64,000 nucleotides of DNA, taken from JAFMKE01 sp037624485 (GTDB taxonomy: Bacteria > Bacteroidota > Bacteroidia > Chitinophagales > UBA8649). The translations under genes were made by a program, and so were the position numbers. Where the stretch lies: assembly GCA_037624485.1 (NCBI GenBank), contig JASJJC010000023.1, forward strand, positions 1 to 64,000. The letters are read 5' to 3'. Under the pieces are notes generated by a model. That model worked only from the letters and a program-made list of their open reading frames with translations. It was not told the origin of the DNA and ran no database searches. Below, piece by piece: positions 34,662 through 43,494 of the stretch; the first letter of the stretch is position 1, and every line of letters starts with the position of its first letter.

Positions 34662-35414
34662 CTATACTGCTAGTTCTTCTTTAATCCAATCGTATCCTTT
34701 CGCTTCTAGTTCTTTAGCTAATTCCTTATCTCCACTTTTTACAATTCGACCATCATACATAACATGTACAAAGTCTGGTACTATGTAATCAAGTAATCTT
34801 TGGTAGTGAGTTATAATAATGAATGCATTATCCTTATTCCTTAATTGATTTACTCCATTAGATACAATCTTTAAGGCATCAATATCCAAACCTGAATCAG
34901 TTTCATCTAAAATAGCCAGCTTGGGTTCTAACATTGCCATTTGGAATATTTCATTTCTTTTCTTTTCACCTCCCGAAAAACCTTCATTTAATGAGCGACT
35001 CATAAACTTTTGATCGATATCGACCAATTTCATTTTCCCCTTCATTATTTTCAAGAACTCACTCGCCTTCATGGGTTCTTCGCCTTGATGTCTTCTTCTT
35101 TCATTAATTGCGGCCTTCATGAAGTTAGTAGTGGTAACTCCAGGTATTTCTACGGGATATTGAAATGCTAAGAAAATGCCAAGCCTAGCTCTTTCGTCTG
35201 GATCTAGTTCTAAGAGGTCTTCATTCGCGAATTGAATACTACCGCTGCTTATATCATAAACGTCTCTTCCTGTAATCACATTCGCTAAAGTGCTTTTTCC
35301 AGTTCCATTTGGCCCCATAATAGCATGAATTTCTCCTGGCTTAACTTCTAAGTTAAGTCCTTTGAGTATTTCTTTGTTGTCAATACTTGCTTTAAGGTTT
35401 TCTATTTTTAACAT
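34662..35414 (-). CDS. sufC: Fe-S cluster assembly ATPase SufC
   Basis: 250 residues. An ABC-type ATPase with Walker A GPNGTGKST, the signature-like GFSGGEKKRNEI and Walker B LAILDETDSGLDIDAL. The EKKRNE form of the signature is characteristic of SufC. It energises conformational changes of SufB/SufD during cluster assembly in the cytosol. It lies 88 nt after sufB and 37 nt before sufD; the 88-nt gap contains no clear terminator. Confidence 0.97.
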   Translation of the reverse strand: MLKIENLKASIDNKEILKGLNLEVKPGEIHAIMGPNGTGKSTLANVITGRDVYDISSGSIQFANEDLLELDPDERARLGIFLAFQYPVEIPGVTTTNFMKAAINERRRHQGEEPMKASEFLKIMKGKMKLVDIDQKFMSRSLNEGFSGGEKKRNEIFQMAMLEPKLAILDETDSGLDIDALKIVSNGVNQLRNKDNAFIIITHYQRLLDYIVPDFVHVMYDGRIVKSGDKELAKELEAKGYDWIKEELAV

Positions 35415-35502
35415 TTTTTTTATTTTTTGCTTTTAGTTTTTTGGCTAATAGCTTTGTATTTGAATACTATTCTGAATCGCAAGGAGTATTAATAATTAAA
35501 CA

Positions 35503-36948
35503 TTAACCCACACTTCCTTCTAGACTTATTTCTAATAATTTTTGCGCTTCAACTGCAAATTCCATAGGTAGGTTTTTAAAAACTTCTTTACAAAACCCGT
35601 TGACTATTAGGTGAACGGCTTCTTCATCTCCAAGTCCACGCTGATTGCAATAGAACAATTGGTCCTCTCCAATTTTTGAAGTGGTAGCCTCATGCTCAAC
35701 CTTAGCGGTTTTGTTTTTAATTTCTAAATAGGGGAAGGTATGTGCCCCACATGTTTCGCCCATTAACATACTGTCACATTGCGAGAAGTTATATGCGTTT
35801 TCGGCAGTTTTATTTATTTGCACTAAGCCTCTGTATGAATTTTCACTATGTCCGGCTGAGATGCCTTTGGAGACTATTCGACTTCGGGTATTTTTTCCAA
35901 TATGAATCATTTTGGTTCCGGTGTCTGCTTGCTGGTAATTATTCGTTACAGCCACTGAGTAAAATTCACCGATAGAGTAGTCTCCTTTCAAAATGCAACT
36001 GGGATATTTCCATGTTACGGCGCTTCCCGTCTCTACTTGAGTCCACGATATTTTAGACGAAACACCTTGACACAATCCACGCTTAGTTACAAAATTGAAT
36101 ATTCCACCTTTACCATTTTTATCACCGGGATACCAATTTTGCACGGTTGAATATTTAATCTCAGCTCGATCTAAAGCAATTAACTCTACAATAGCTGCAT
36201 GCAATTGATTCTCGTCTCGTTGAGGGGCCGTACAGCCTTCTAAATAGCTTACATAGCTATCATCTTCAGCAATAATTAGAGTTCTTTCAAACTGTCCAGT
36301 GTTTTCTGCATTTATTCGGAAATAAGTGCTTAATTCCATTGGGCATCTTACTCCTTTCGGGATATACACGAATGATCCATCACTAAATACAGCAGAGTTC
36401 AAGGCCGCATAAAAATTGTCTCTAGGTGGTACAACTGTACCCATATATTTCTTAACTAATTCAGGATGTTCTTGCACGGCTTCTGAAATGGACATGAAGA
36501 TAATTCCTACTTCGGCAAGTTGTTTCTTAAAAGAGGTGAAAACAGACTCACTATCCATTACAAAATCTACTGCTACACCAGCCAACATTTTTTGTTCTTC
36601 AATTGGGATTCCCAATTTTTCGTAGGTTCGAAGTAATTCGGGATCTGCTTCATCGAGGCTGTTTAGCTTCTTTCTTTCTTTTGAAGCAGCATAGTAACTT
36701 ATGCTCTGAAAATCGGGCTTAGAATACTTTACATGTGCCCAGTTGGGCTCATCCATTTTTTGCCAAATAGCAAAAGCCTTCAATCGATAATCCAAGAGCC
36801 ATTGCGGTTCATTCTTCTTAGCAGAAATGAATCGAACAACATCTTCATTTAAGCCTATTTCGGCTATATCCTGCTCAATGTCTGTTGTGAAGCCATATTT
36901 ATATTCTCCTGAGGTAGCTTCCTCTAATATGATATCGTCTTTACTCAT
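35503..36948 (-). CDS. sufB: Fe-S cluster assembly scaffold subunit SufB
   Basis: 481 residues. Typical SufB blocks are YGFTTDIEQD, PEWLL-like QWLLDYRLKAF, VPPRDNFYAALNSAVFSDGSFVYIPKGVRCPMELSTYFRIN, YLEGCTAPQRDENQLHAA with the conserved Cys, and GAHTFPYLEIKNKTAKVEHEATTSKIGEDQLFYCNQRG near the end. SufB carries the site where the nascent cluster forms. First gene of sufBCD, with a TATTTTTG promoter 17 nt before the ATG. Confidence 0.97.
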   Translation of the reverse strand: MSKDDIILEEATSGEYKYGFTTDIEQDIAEIGLNEDVVRFISAKKNEPQWLLDYRLKAFAIWQKMDEPNWAHVKYSKPDFQSISYYAASKERKKLNSLDEADPELLRTYEKLGIPIEEQKMLAGVAVDFVMDSESVFTSFKKQLAEVGIIFMSISEAVQEHPELVKKYMGTVVPPRDNFYAALNSAVFSDGSFVYIPKGVRCPMELSTYFRINAENTGQFERTLIIAEDDSYVSYLEGCTAPQRDENQLHAAIVELIALDRAEIKYSTVQNWYPGDKNGKGGIFNFVTKRGLCQGVSSKISWTQVETGSAVTWKYPSCILKGDYSIGEFYSVAVTNNYQQADTGTKMIHIGKNTRSRIVSKGISAGHSENSYRGLVQINKTAENAYNFSQCDSMLMGETCGAHTFPYLEIKNKTAKVEHEATTSKIGEDQLFYCNQRGLGDEEAVHLIVNGFCKEVFKNLPMEFAVEAQKLLEISLEGSVG

Positions 36949-36965
36949 AGTTTTATTTGCGAACC

Positions 36966-36973
36966 CAAAAATA
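36966..36973 (-). promoter_or_regulatory. Promoter -7 element (TATTTTTG) of the suf operon
   Basis: Exact TAnnTTTG match on the minus strand. It predicts transcription from about 36961 and a leader of about 13 nt. The rest of the 173-bp spacer 36949-37121 shows no other feature I can support. Confidence 0.55.
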
Positions 36974-37121
36974 AGGTCATTTACTTGATATAAGAAGTGT
37001 TGTTTAGAATTATTCTACATAACAGAAGAATAACTAAACTTTAAATAAAAAAGTTTGCCCTTGTGAACGATTTTTAAATTGAAATTATTTTAGGCAATTT
37101 AAGAATACTGGCAACAGGGGC

Positions 37122-37727
37122 TTAGCTTTTGCGATCTTTCCTTGATTGTTCAACCATTTCTCCCATATCGGCACCTAAGCTTAAAATATTTTTCATAGCT
37201 GCCTCCGATTTAATATTTAAAAACTCGACATCCGAATTTTTAACTAAGAAAACATAGCCATTCGTTGGATTGGGAGCTGTAGGAGTAAAAACGGTTAGCA
37301 GTCCTTCTTCAGTTTCGTCAGTAACGAATCCCATCATTTTAACTCCGTTTGCAAATGGTTCGATAAGAACCACTTGAGAAAATGCTGTTTTTTCTTTACC
37401 GAAGAACTGTTGAACCGTATTTTTTATCGTACTATATAAAGGCAAGCGCGAAAAAGCCTGCTCTTCAATCCAATTAAAAACGCTATTCCCAAATTGTGTA
37501 CGAATAACTAGTCCAATAGCAAAACAAATTGCTGTGATGATTCCAAAAGCTAAAATCTTAATGAGCAGTTCATTCCATCGTTCCGGGAATAAGGCAGATA
37601 TTGGATCGATGATGCCATCAAAAAAACTTATGACCCATTTCGCCAACATAGCGAAAATAGCTAATGGAAGTATGACAACTAGTCCTCCTAAAAAGGTAGT
37701 GGCTAAAAAGTTTTTAAAATTATTCAT
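37122..37727 (-). CDS. DUF502 family membrane protein
   Basis: 201 residues. Two membrane helices (about 5-30, FLATTFLGGLVVILPLAIFAML, and about 50-75, LLIKILAFGIITAICFAIGLVI) are followed by a soluble domain with LPLYSTIKNTVQQFFG and FTPTAPNPTNGYVFLV, which are DUF502 signatures. The family is widespread in bacteria, and a role in membrane trafficking has only been suggested for plant homologues. The start overlaps the end of the reductase gene by 8 nt, so the two are cotranscribed. Confidence 0.85.
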   Translation of the reverse strand: MNNFKNFLATTFLGGLVVILPLAIFAMLAKWVISFFDGIIDPISALFPERWNELLIKILAFGIITAICFAIGLVIRTQFGNSVFNWIEEQAFSRLPLYSTIKNTVQQFFGKEKTAFSQVVLIEPFANGVKMMGFVTDETEEGLLTVFTPTAPNPTNGYVFLVKNSDVEFLNIKSEAAMKNILSLGADMGEMVEQSRKDRKS

Positions 37728-38838
37728 CGTAATTTATCTTCAAGGTGGAGCTTGTAGGGTGCGATTGACAGGTCAGAACATAACCTGCTTCGATCTCTTT
37801 ATCTGTCAATGCTTCAGAATCATTCATTTTAACACTTCCTTCAGTCACCTTTGCTCTGCAAGTTGTACAAGCTCCAACCATACAAGCAAATGGGGGATCG
37901 ACATTGGCATCTAAAGCTGCATCTAAAACAGTTTCTTCGCCCTTAATTTCCAAGCTAAAACTAGCGCCATCATAAATGATTTCTACTTGACTTGTACCAT
38001 CAAATTCGTCATCTACTTGTCCGACTGTAGCCTCTATCTTTTCGCCTAAACTTTTTTCAGTAAAATATTCTCGATGGACCTTTTCTTTCGGAATCTGTAG
38101 CTTTTGCAATGCGCTACTCACGCTATCCATTAGCCCGCCTGGACCGCACATGTAAAATTGTGCCGATGAAAAATTCATATTGGTATGATTTTTTAATAAA
38201 TCTATACACACCGCTCCGGTAATCATGCCTTCTATAAATGGTAGTTCTTCCTCGGCTTTTTTCCCAAACCCCAAAAAGCCGCCGGTTTTATTAGGTTTAT
38301 CAAAAATATGAATAAGTTTAAAACGATCGCCAAAGGTTTTTTGTATTTCTCCTAATTCTTTCTTGAAAATAACTGAATCACTATTGTAATTGGCATAAAA
38401 CAAACTTACCCTTGTCTGACTAGAAAGGTTTAAAGCACTTTTGACAATTGAAAAGAGCGGGGTGATTCCACTTCCACCTCCAATCAGGATGTAATGTTGA
38501 CTATCTTTTGGGTCAATATCCGCCTGAAAATTCCCAAGCGGTGTCATGGCTTGTAGACTATCTCCCTCTTTTAATTCTTGATTGAAAAAACTCGATACCA
38601 CACCACCTTTAACCTCTTTTACCGCGATGGTAGGTTCTTCATTTATTGCAGGGGAAGAGCATAGTGAGTATGACCGGTTATGGTCCGAGCCATTTACGTT
38701 CACTTTAAAGGTGATATATTGCCCTGGAATATACTTGAAATCATCTTTGAGATCAGTTGGAATGTTTAGAGTAATCGCCACAGCATCCTTGGTTTGCCTT
38801 TGTATGCTTTTAACTTTTAACGTATGGAAATTGGACAT
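37720..38838 (-). CDS. FAD/NAD(P)H oxidoreductase with C-terminal 2Fe-2S ferredoxin domain (PaaE-like)
   Basis: 372 residues. The order is an FAD-binding domain (about 1-110, with RSYSLCSSP), an NAD(P)-binding domain (about 110-245, with LIGGGSGITPLFSIV and FYMCGPGGLMDSV) and a plant-type ferredoxin domain (about 280-372) with Cys ligands in CMVGACTTC and LTCQSHP. This architecture is shared by PaaE, the reductase of phenylacetyl-CoA epoxidase, and other ferredoxin reductases of the phylum. No paaA/B/C genes are nearby, so a general electron-transfer role, perhaps linked to the neighbouring Fe-S and thiol genes, is as likely as phenylacetate breakdown. Confidence 0.85.
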   Translation of the reverse strand: MSNFHTLKVKSIQRQTKDAVAITLNIPTDLKDDFKYIPGQYITFKVNVNGSDHNRSYSLCSSPAINEEPTIAVKEVKGGVVSSFFNQELKEGDSLQAMTPLGNFQADIDPKDSQHYILIGGGSGITPLFSIVKSALNLSSQTRVSLFYANYNSDSVIFKKELGEIQKTFGDRFKLIHIFDKPNKTGGFLGFGKKAEEELPFIEGMITGAVCIDLLKNHTNMNFSSAQFYMCGPGGLMDSVSSALQKLQIPKEKVHREYFTEKSLGEKIEATVGQVDDEFDGTSQVEIIYDGASFSLEIKGEETVLDAALDANVDPPFACMVGACTTCRAKVTEGSVKMNDSEALTDKEIEAGYVLTCQSHPTSSTLKINYDE

Positions 38839-38852
38839 AAAATATGATTTAT

Positions 38853-38872
38853 AATCTTGTTAATACAAGATT
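38853..38872. repeat. Perfect inverted repeat between the bacilliredoxin and reductase genes
   Basis: AATCTTGT (38853-38860), TAAT, ACAAGATT (38865-38872). The 8-bp arms abut the stop codon of the bacilliredoxin gene and lie 15 nt before the reductase ATG. No T tract follows on the minus strand, so it could be an operator, an mRNA stability stem or a weak terminator. Confidence 0.6.
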
Positions 38873-39286
38873 TTAGCAAAAATGGTTAAAAACTTGTTTC
38901 AGGTGGTCTGCGATGGATTCCGCATTGTTTCCTTCAATCTGATGACGTTCAATAAAGTGAACAAGTTTCCCATCTTTAAACATTGCCATACTCGGAGAGG
39001 ATGGGGGATAAGGGGATAGAAATTCACGCGCTTTATCTACGGCTTCTTTATCAACACCAGCAAAAACAGTAACCAATCTTTCTGGTTTTTTTTCATTATT
39101 TACTGCTTCTTTAACCGCTGGCCTTGCTGCTCCTGCGGCACAACCGCAGACAGAGTTTACGATTAAAAAGGTAGTTCCTTCTGTATTGCCGAGTGTTTTT
39201 TCTACTTCTTCTGCACTTAATAACTCAGAAAATCCAACGCTTGTCAAATCTTCTTTCATTGGTGCTACTAAATCTGGTGGATACAT
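38873..39286 (-). CDS. Bacilliredoxin (BrxA/BrxB, YphP/YqiW family)
   Basis: 137 residues, full family length. Recognised by MYPPDLVAPMKEDL, the redox centre VNSVCGCAAGAARPAV with the CGC motif, VFAGVDKEAVDKAREFL and PPSSPSMAMFKDGKLVHFIERH. In Firmicutes such proteins remove bacillithiol from oxidised protein thiols. Many Bacteroidota carry the family, and here it may serve bacillithiol or another low-molecular thiol; no bacillithiol synthesis gene is in the window. It lies in a leftward row with a SufT-type gene and the 2Fe-2S reductase gene. Confidence 0.9.
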   Translation of the reverse strand: MYPPDLVAPMKEDLTSVGFSELLSAEEVEKTLGNTEGTTFLIVNSVCGCAAGAARPAVKEAVNNEKKPERLVTVFAGVDKEAVDKAREFLSPYPPSSPSMAMFKDGKLVHFIERHQIEGNNAESIADHLKQVFNHFC

Positions 39287-39392
39287 ATGTTTTAATTAAT
39301 TGTGGTTATTAATATTTTATCTCTCTAAATTAATTGATACTTAGCAATATAAGGATTGTCAAGTACTTTGTAATAGGTGTATTCGTTTCATT

Positions 39393-39719
39393 CTATAGAA
39401 AACCAAGCTCTAACATCGCCTCCTCACTCATCATCTCTTGATTCCATGGTGGCTCAAAAACGAGTTCAACACAAGCTTCCGTTACACCCTGAACTCCAGC
39501 CGCTTTATCTTCAACTTCTTGTGGGAGTGATCCTGCCACAGGACAAGAAGGTGAAGTTAAGGTCATTATAATCTCTACATTACGTGCATCATCAATATTC
39601 ACTTCATAAATCAAACCTAATTCATAAATATCAACAGGAATTTCGGGGTCGTAAACCGATTTCATTGCTTCAATTATTGCTGACTTTAACTCTTCTTTAT
39701 CTTTTAGTACTTTGCTCAT
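39393..39719 (-). CDS. SufT-type DUF59 (MIP18-like) Fe-S assembly protein
   Basis: 108 residues from ATG 39719 (a TTG four codons upstream is less likely). Motifs are VYDPEIPVDIYELGLIY and MTLTSPSCPVAGSLP with the conserved Cys, and the C-terminal EPPWNQEMMSEEAMLELG typical of the Bacteroidota form that accompanies suf genes. These proteins help mature Fe-S proteins. PaaD is another DUF59 protein, but the C-terminal Cys cluster of PaaD is missing here, which favours the SufT type. It lies about 2.4 kb upstream of sufB on the same strand. Confidence 0.88.
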   Translation of the reverse strand: MSKVLKDKEELKSAIIEAMKSVYDPEIPVDIYELGLIYEVNIDDARNVEIIMTLTSPSCPVAGSLPQEVEDKAAGVQGVTEACVELVFEPPWNQEMMSEEAMLELGFL

Positions 39720-39767
39720 AATAGGATTCAATCAAGATTACTTAGTTTTACATCTTTACTAGTGGAA

Positions 39768-39775
39768 CAAAATTA
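39768..39775 (-). promoter_or_regulatory. Promoter -7 element (TAATTTTG) for the SufT-type gene
   Basis: Exact TAnnTTTG match on the minus strand, predicting a start near 39763 and a leader of about 44 nt to ATG 39719. This places the ATG and the alternative TTG (39731) both within the transcript. Confidence 0.5.
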
Positions 39776-39806
39776 ACAATTTAGAGTTCATCTAAATACA
39801 TTATTT

Positions 39807-40520
39807 ATGAATAATTATTTTATCACAGGGTCAAGCAGCGGTATTGGGAAAGCCTTGGTAGAGGAGTTGTTGAATTATCCGAATAATAAAATAATCGGCA
39901 TAAGCCGCACGAATACACTAAGTGATAAGCAGTTTGAACATTGGAAATGTGATTTATCAAATGGATCAGAGGTGAAGGCTTTTAACTTTGAAAAGATAGA
40001 AAGAGCGGATCGAATTGTACTTATTAATAATGCTGGTGATTTAGGCGAAATAGCGTATGTAGGTCAACAAAGTGATGACAATATCATAGCATCGAGTATG
40101 GTAAATTTTACTTCAGCCGCCGTGTTGATGAATAAGTTTATATCCGCTTATCAAGATTTTGAAGGAGAAAAAATTATTGTCAATGTAAGTTCAGGTGCAG
40201 CGAATAGCGCCTATGATGGATGGGCGAATTATTGCAGCGCAAAGGCAGCGTTAAATATGTTTACTCAAGTTATTCATGAAGAACAACAAGCCCAGAATTT
40301 CCCTATTCAAGCTTATGCAATTGCCCCTGGGGTTGTCGATACCCTAATGCAAGATACAATTAGAGAAGTGGAAGAACGTTCATTTAGCCGAATTGAAAAG
40401 TTTAGAGCGCTCAAGGAGAACAATGAGTTATACCAAGCTCATGCGGTAGCTGAACGTATGCTTGCCTTAATCATGGACCCTAAAACGATTCCATCACTCA
40501 TTTCAAGAATTCAGCTATGA
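39807..40520 (+). CDS. Short-chain dehydrogenase/reductase (sepiapterin/benzil reductase-like)
   Basis: 237 residues. Classical SDR motifs are present: cofactor loop GSSSGIG, ISR for NADPH preference, LINNAGDLG, catalytic Ser in VSSGAA, YCSAK (catalytic Tyr and Lys) and APGVVDT. Similarity in spacing to sepiapterin or benzil reductases is suggestive only, and the substrate is not assigned. The stop overlaps the start of the carboxypeptidase gene by 4 nt (ATGA). Confidence 0.85.
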   Translation: MNNYFITGSSSGIGKALVEELLNYPNNKIIGISRTNTLSDKQFEHWKCDLSNGSEVKAFNFEKIERADRIVLINNAGDLGEIAYVGQQSDDNIIASSMVNFTSAAVLMNKFISAYQDFEGEKIIVNVSSGAANSAYDGWANYCSAKAALNMFTQVIHEEQQAQNFPIQAYAIAPGVVDTLMQDTIREVEERSFSRIEKFRALKENNELYQAHAVAERMLALIMDPKTIPSLISRIQL

Positions 40521-41881
40521 TAAGGTCCTTAGTACTTCTAATCCTTTTTTTATGTGCTGTTAGGCTAAACGCTCAATTTGAAGAGGGATTTAATGATCTA
40601 CAAAATAGTACAGCCTTTAGGGGTGCTTCCATAGGTATTTGTTTTGTGGATGTATCAACAGGTGAAACTTTGTTTGGAAACAATACCTATCAATTTTTCT
40701 ATCCGGCATCGGTACAAAAAGTGATTACAACGGCAGCGGCTCTTAGCTTGTTGGGAAGCGACTACCAATATGAAACAAAGGCGTATTATTCTGGTGAAGT
40801 TGAAGCCGAGGTGCTGAAAGGCTCGATTCGGATTAAATCTTCAGGAGACCCAACAACTAATTCGGGCTATTTTAATCCAAATTTCAAGGCAGATTTTTTT
40901 CAAGCTTTAAAGCTGAAGGGGGTTAGGGAGATTGAAGGAGTAATTATTTTTGACAATCAAAATCCCGTTCACGGAACGCCGCAATCTTGGCTATATGAGG
41001 ATATTGGAAATTACTATGGCGTAGCTCCGCAAAAATTCAATTATAAGGATAATTTATACCGACTTACTTTTCAGCAAAAAAAAGATGGGACTACCCCGGA
41101 TATTGCAGGAATAAAGCCTAAAGTTCCTTACAGTTTTGATTTGCAATTGACTTGTAGTTCAGCGCAAAAAGGTGACAATGCCTTTATCTTAGGAGCTCCA
41201 TTTTCCGCGGAACGAGAAATCACGGGAAGCATAAGTGCGGGACAGGGTACATTTACGATAAAAGGGGCTAATGCCCATCCGCAATATACCTTTGTTGAGG
41301 AGATAAAAGAACAGCTTAAGATTGGTTCTAAGCTAGGTGCATATTGTAACGAACAGTTTTTATGTTCTACCAAGAGTCCAAGCCTAGGAGAGTTGGTTCA
41401 AGTAACAAATTTTGAAAGTATCAATCTTTTTGCTGAAGGGATTTTAAATACTTTAGGGCTGGCATTTAGAAAAACTTATTCTACACGAGTAGGGCTAGAT
41501 GTTTTACGGAATTATATTAGCCAAAAAGAATTAGATACCAAGGGAATTATTCTAAAAGATGGGAGCGGGTTATCTCGATTGAATGCCATGACTCCTCATT
41601 TTGCAGCTCAATGGATTTGCGAACATTATGAGAATGAAAGTTTTCGAGCCAGTTTGCCGATTTCTGGCGAATCGGGAACGCTACGCTATTTGAATCATGC
41701 AGGAATAAAAGGTGTGGTGCATGCCAAAAGCGGCTCTGCAGATGGCGTGCTCAATTATGCCGGTTATTTTCAAAATAAAGAGGGTAGAACGATCGCTTTT
41801 GCAATTTTCATCAATCAAGCCCATCAATCTAAATATTCGATTCGAAGAGAGATTGGGGCGTTTTTGGCTAAATGTATTTAG
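40517..41881 (+). CDS. dacB: D-alanyl-D-alanine carboxypeptidase/endopeptidase (PBP4, S13 family)
   Basis: 454 residues. A signal peptide (1-19, ending LNAQ) is followed by the S13 active-site motifs: SxxK in PASVQKVITTAAA (nucleophile Ser), SxN in DGSGLSRLN, and KSG in HAKSGSADG. The insertion between the first two motifs is typical of PBP4. The enzyme trims D-Ala from peptidoglycan stems and cuts cross-links in the periplasm. The stop overlaps that of the convergent biotin carboxylase gene (TTAG). Confidence 0.92.
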   Translation: MIRSLVLLILFLCAVRLNAQFEEGFNDLQNSTAFRGASIGICFVDVSTGETLFGNNTYQFFYPASVQKVITTAAALSLLGSDYQYETKAYYSGEVEAEVLKGSIRIKSSGDPTTNSGYFNPNFKADFFQALKLKGVREIEGVIIFDNQNPVHGTPQSWLYEDIGNYYGVAPQKFNYKDNLYRLTFQQKKDGTTPDIAGIKPKVPYSFDLQLTCSSAQKGDNAFILGAPFSAEREITGSISAGQGTFTIKGANAHPQYTFVEEIKEQLKIGSKLGAYCNEQFLCSTKSPSLGELVQVTNFESINLFAEGILNTLGLAFRKTYSTRVGLDVLRNYISQKELDTKGIILKDGSGLSRLNAMTPHFAAQWICEHYENESFRASLPISGESGTLRYLNHAGIKGVVHAKSGSADGVLNYAGYFQNKEGRTIAFAIFINQAHQSKYSIRREIGAFLAKCI

Positions 41882-43362
41882 ACGGTTCGCCTATTCTTTT
41901 TCCAATTGTATTCTTTTGTAGGAGCAATATAATCTTCTGCTTTATCTGAACTAGAATGGAAGATATGACTAGCCAGTAAAGCGGCCACCTCCATTTCTTC
42001 TTCACATTCTTTGTTTAAATCTTCTGGCTTGAAGTGATCCTTTACAAAACCCGTATCAAAATTTCCAGAAACAAATGCTTCGTGGTTCATCACATAGCTA
42101 CCGAAAGCTAAGGTATTTTTTACACCTTTAATACGATATTCTTTTATCGCTCGCTTCATTCTTCCAATCGCAGCTGCTCTATTTTCAGCGTGAACAATCA
42201 ATTTAGAAATCATTGGATCGTAATAAATAGGAATTTGCATGCCTTCTTCAAAACCATCGTCTATGCGCACACCAGGCCCTTCTGGTTTCTGATAGATTTC
42301 CAGTTTACCAATATCGGGAAGGAAGTTGTTTTGCGGATCTTCTGCGTAAACTCTTAACTCAATAGCGTGTCCATTAATTTTTAAGTCATCTTGCGTAAAA
42401 CTTAATTTTTCACCGCGCGCTACTTTAACTTGTTCTTTAACCAAATCTATGCCTGATATCAATTCACTTACCGGATGCTCCACCTGCAAACGCGTATTCA
42501 TTTCTAAGAAGTAGTAATCCATATTAGCGTCTAATAAAAACTCTACAGTTCCTGCCCCCACATAATCACATGCTTTTGCAACATTTACCGCATCTTCACC
42601 CATCTTTTTTCTTAACGCAGGCGTTAAGACTACGGAGGGTGCTTCTTCGATTACTTTTTGATGTCGACGTTGAATACTACACTCTCTCTCAAAAAGGTAA
42701 ACTATATTTCCGTGCTTATCTGCTAATAACTGTATTTCAATGTGCCGCGGGCCTAGGACATACTTTTCAATAAAAACGGAACCATCACCGAAAGCAGAAA
42801 CAGCTTCGCTGATGGCTCTATTCATTTGGTCTTCGAACTCTTCCTCATTCTCCACAATTCGCATACCCTTGCCGCCACCACCGGCCGATGCTTTAATTAG
42901 AATGGGAAATCCAATTTCCTTTGCTCTTTTTTTTGCAGCAGGTATATCGCTTATCGCTTCTTCCGTACCAGGCACTAATGGGGTGTTGTATTTAGACACT
43001 GCTTCTTTAGCTGCTAATTTATCTCCCATTATTTCCATGGCATGAGCTGAGGGGCCGATGAAGGTGATTCCGGAAGCTTCTACTTGATTGGCAAATGTTG
43101 AATTCTCACTTAAAAATCCAAATCCAGGGTGAATACCATCTACACCGAGTTCTTTGCAAGCTGCTAAAATTTTATCGCCTCTCAAATAGGAATCTTTCGA
43201 AGGAGCTGGTCCTAAAAGAACAGCCTCATCAGCGGCCTTCACATGTGGCGCATCTCGATCTACGTCGGAATATACGGCTACCGTTCGGATTCCCATTTCC
43301 TTAAGTGATCGAATAATCCGCAAGGCTATCTCTCCTCGATTAGCAACCAATACTTTTTTCAT
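41878..43362 (-). CDS. accC: Biotin carboxylase subunit of an acyl-CoA carboxylase (AccC type)
   Basis: 494 residues from ATG 43362; an in-frame TTG at 43371 is less likely. The order is an N-domain (KKVLVANRGEIALRIIRSL), HPGFGFLSEN, an ATP-grasp with KASAGGGGKGMR, IEKYVLGPRHIEIQLLAD, ERECSIQRRHQKVIEEAPS and FLEMNTRLQVEHPVSELI, and a C-domain ending in about 40 extra residues (SHIFHSSSDKAEDYIAPTKEYNWKKNRRTV) beyond the usual 450. It carboxylates biotin on a separate carrier protein. The extension and the absence of accB next door make a propionyl- or methylcrotonyl-type carboxylase possible. Cytosolic. Confidence 0.88.
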   Translation of the reverse strand: MKKVLVANRGEIALRIIRSLKEMGIRTVAVYSDVDRDAPHVKAADEAVLLGPAPSKDSYLRGDKILAACKELGVDGIHPGFGFLSENSTFANQVEASGITFIGPSAHAMEIMGDKLAAKEAVSKYNTPLVPGTEEAISDIPAAKKRAKEIGFPILIKASAGGGGKGMRIVENEEEFEDQMNRAISEAVSAFGDGSVFIEKYVLGPRHIEIQLLADKHGNIVYLFERECSIQRRHQKVIEEAPSVVLTPALRKKMGEDAVNVAKACDYVGAGTVEFLLDANMDYYFLEMNTRLQVEHPVSELISGIDLVKEQVKVARGEKLSFTQDDLKINGHAIELRVYAEDPQNNFLPDIGKLEIYQKPEGPGVRIDDGFEEGMQIPIYYDPMISKLIVHAENRAAAIGRMKRAIKEYRIKGVKNTLAFGSYVMNHEAFVSGNFDTGFVKDHFKPEDLNKECEEEMEVAALLASHIFHSSSDKAEDYIAPTKEYNWKKNRRTV

Positions 43363-43380
43363 AGCTTTCAATTATGCGTT

Positions 43381-43388
43381 CAAAAATA
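43381..43388 (-). promoter_or_regulatory. Promoter -7 element (TATTTTTG) for the biotin carboxylase gene
   Basis: Exact TAnnTTTG match on the minus strand. The predicted start near 43376 gives a leader of about 14 nt to ATG 43362. Confidence 0.55.
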
Positions 43389-43494
43389 CTATTCTTAAAT
43401 GAAAAGTTTATGTCTTTTAGATTTTAAACCAAGTTACTGGAAAGTGCAAATAGGTATTTTGGGAAAAATTACTCATTTACCCATGCAAAACTGC

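Noticed and set aside
37036..37055. AT-only inverted repeat AAACTTT...AAAGTTT downstream of the suf promoter region
   Set aside because: Short, purely A/T arms that are expected by chance in this composition; no T tract placement or conserved role.
37720..39719. Possible phenylacetate-degradation cluster (PaaE-like reductase plus DUF59 protein as PaaD)
   Set aside because: The DUF59 protein lacks the C-terminal Cys cluster of PaaD and matches the SufT type; no paaA, paaB or paaC genes are present.
42740..43045. 101-codon plus-strand ORF opposite the biotin carboxylase gene
   Set aside because: Antisense shadow of the conserved ATP-grasp domain; composition explained by the codon pattern of the real gene.
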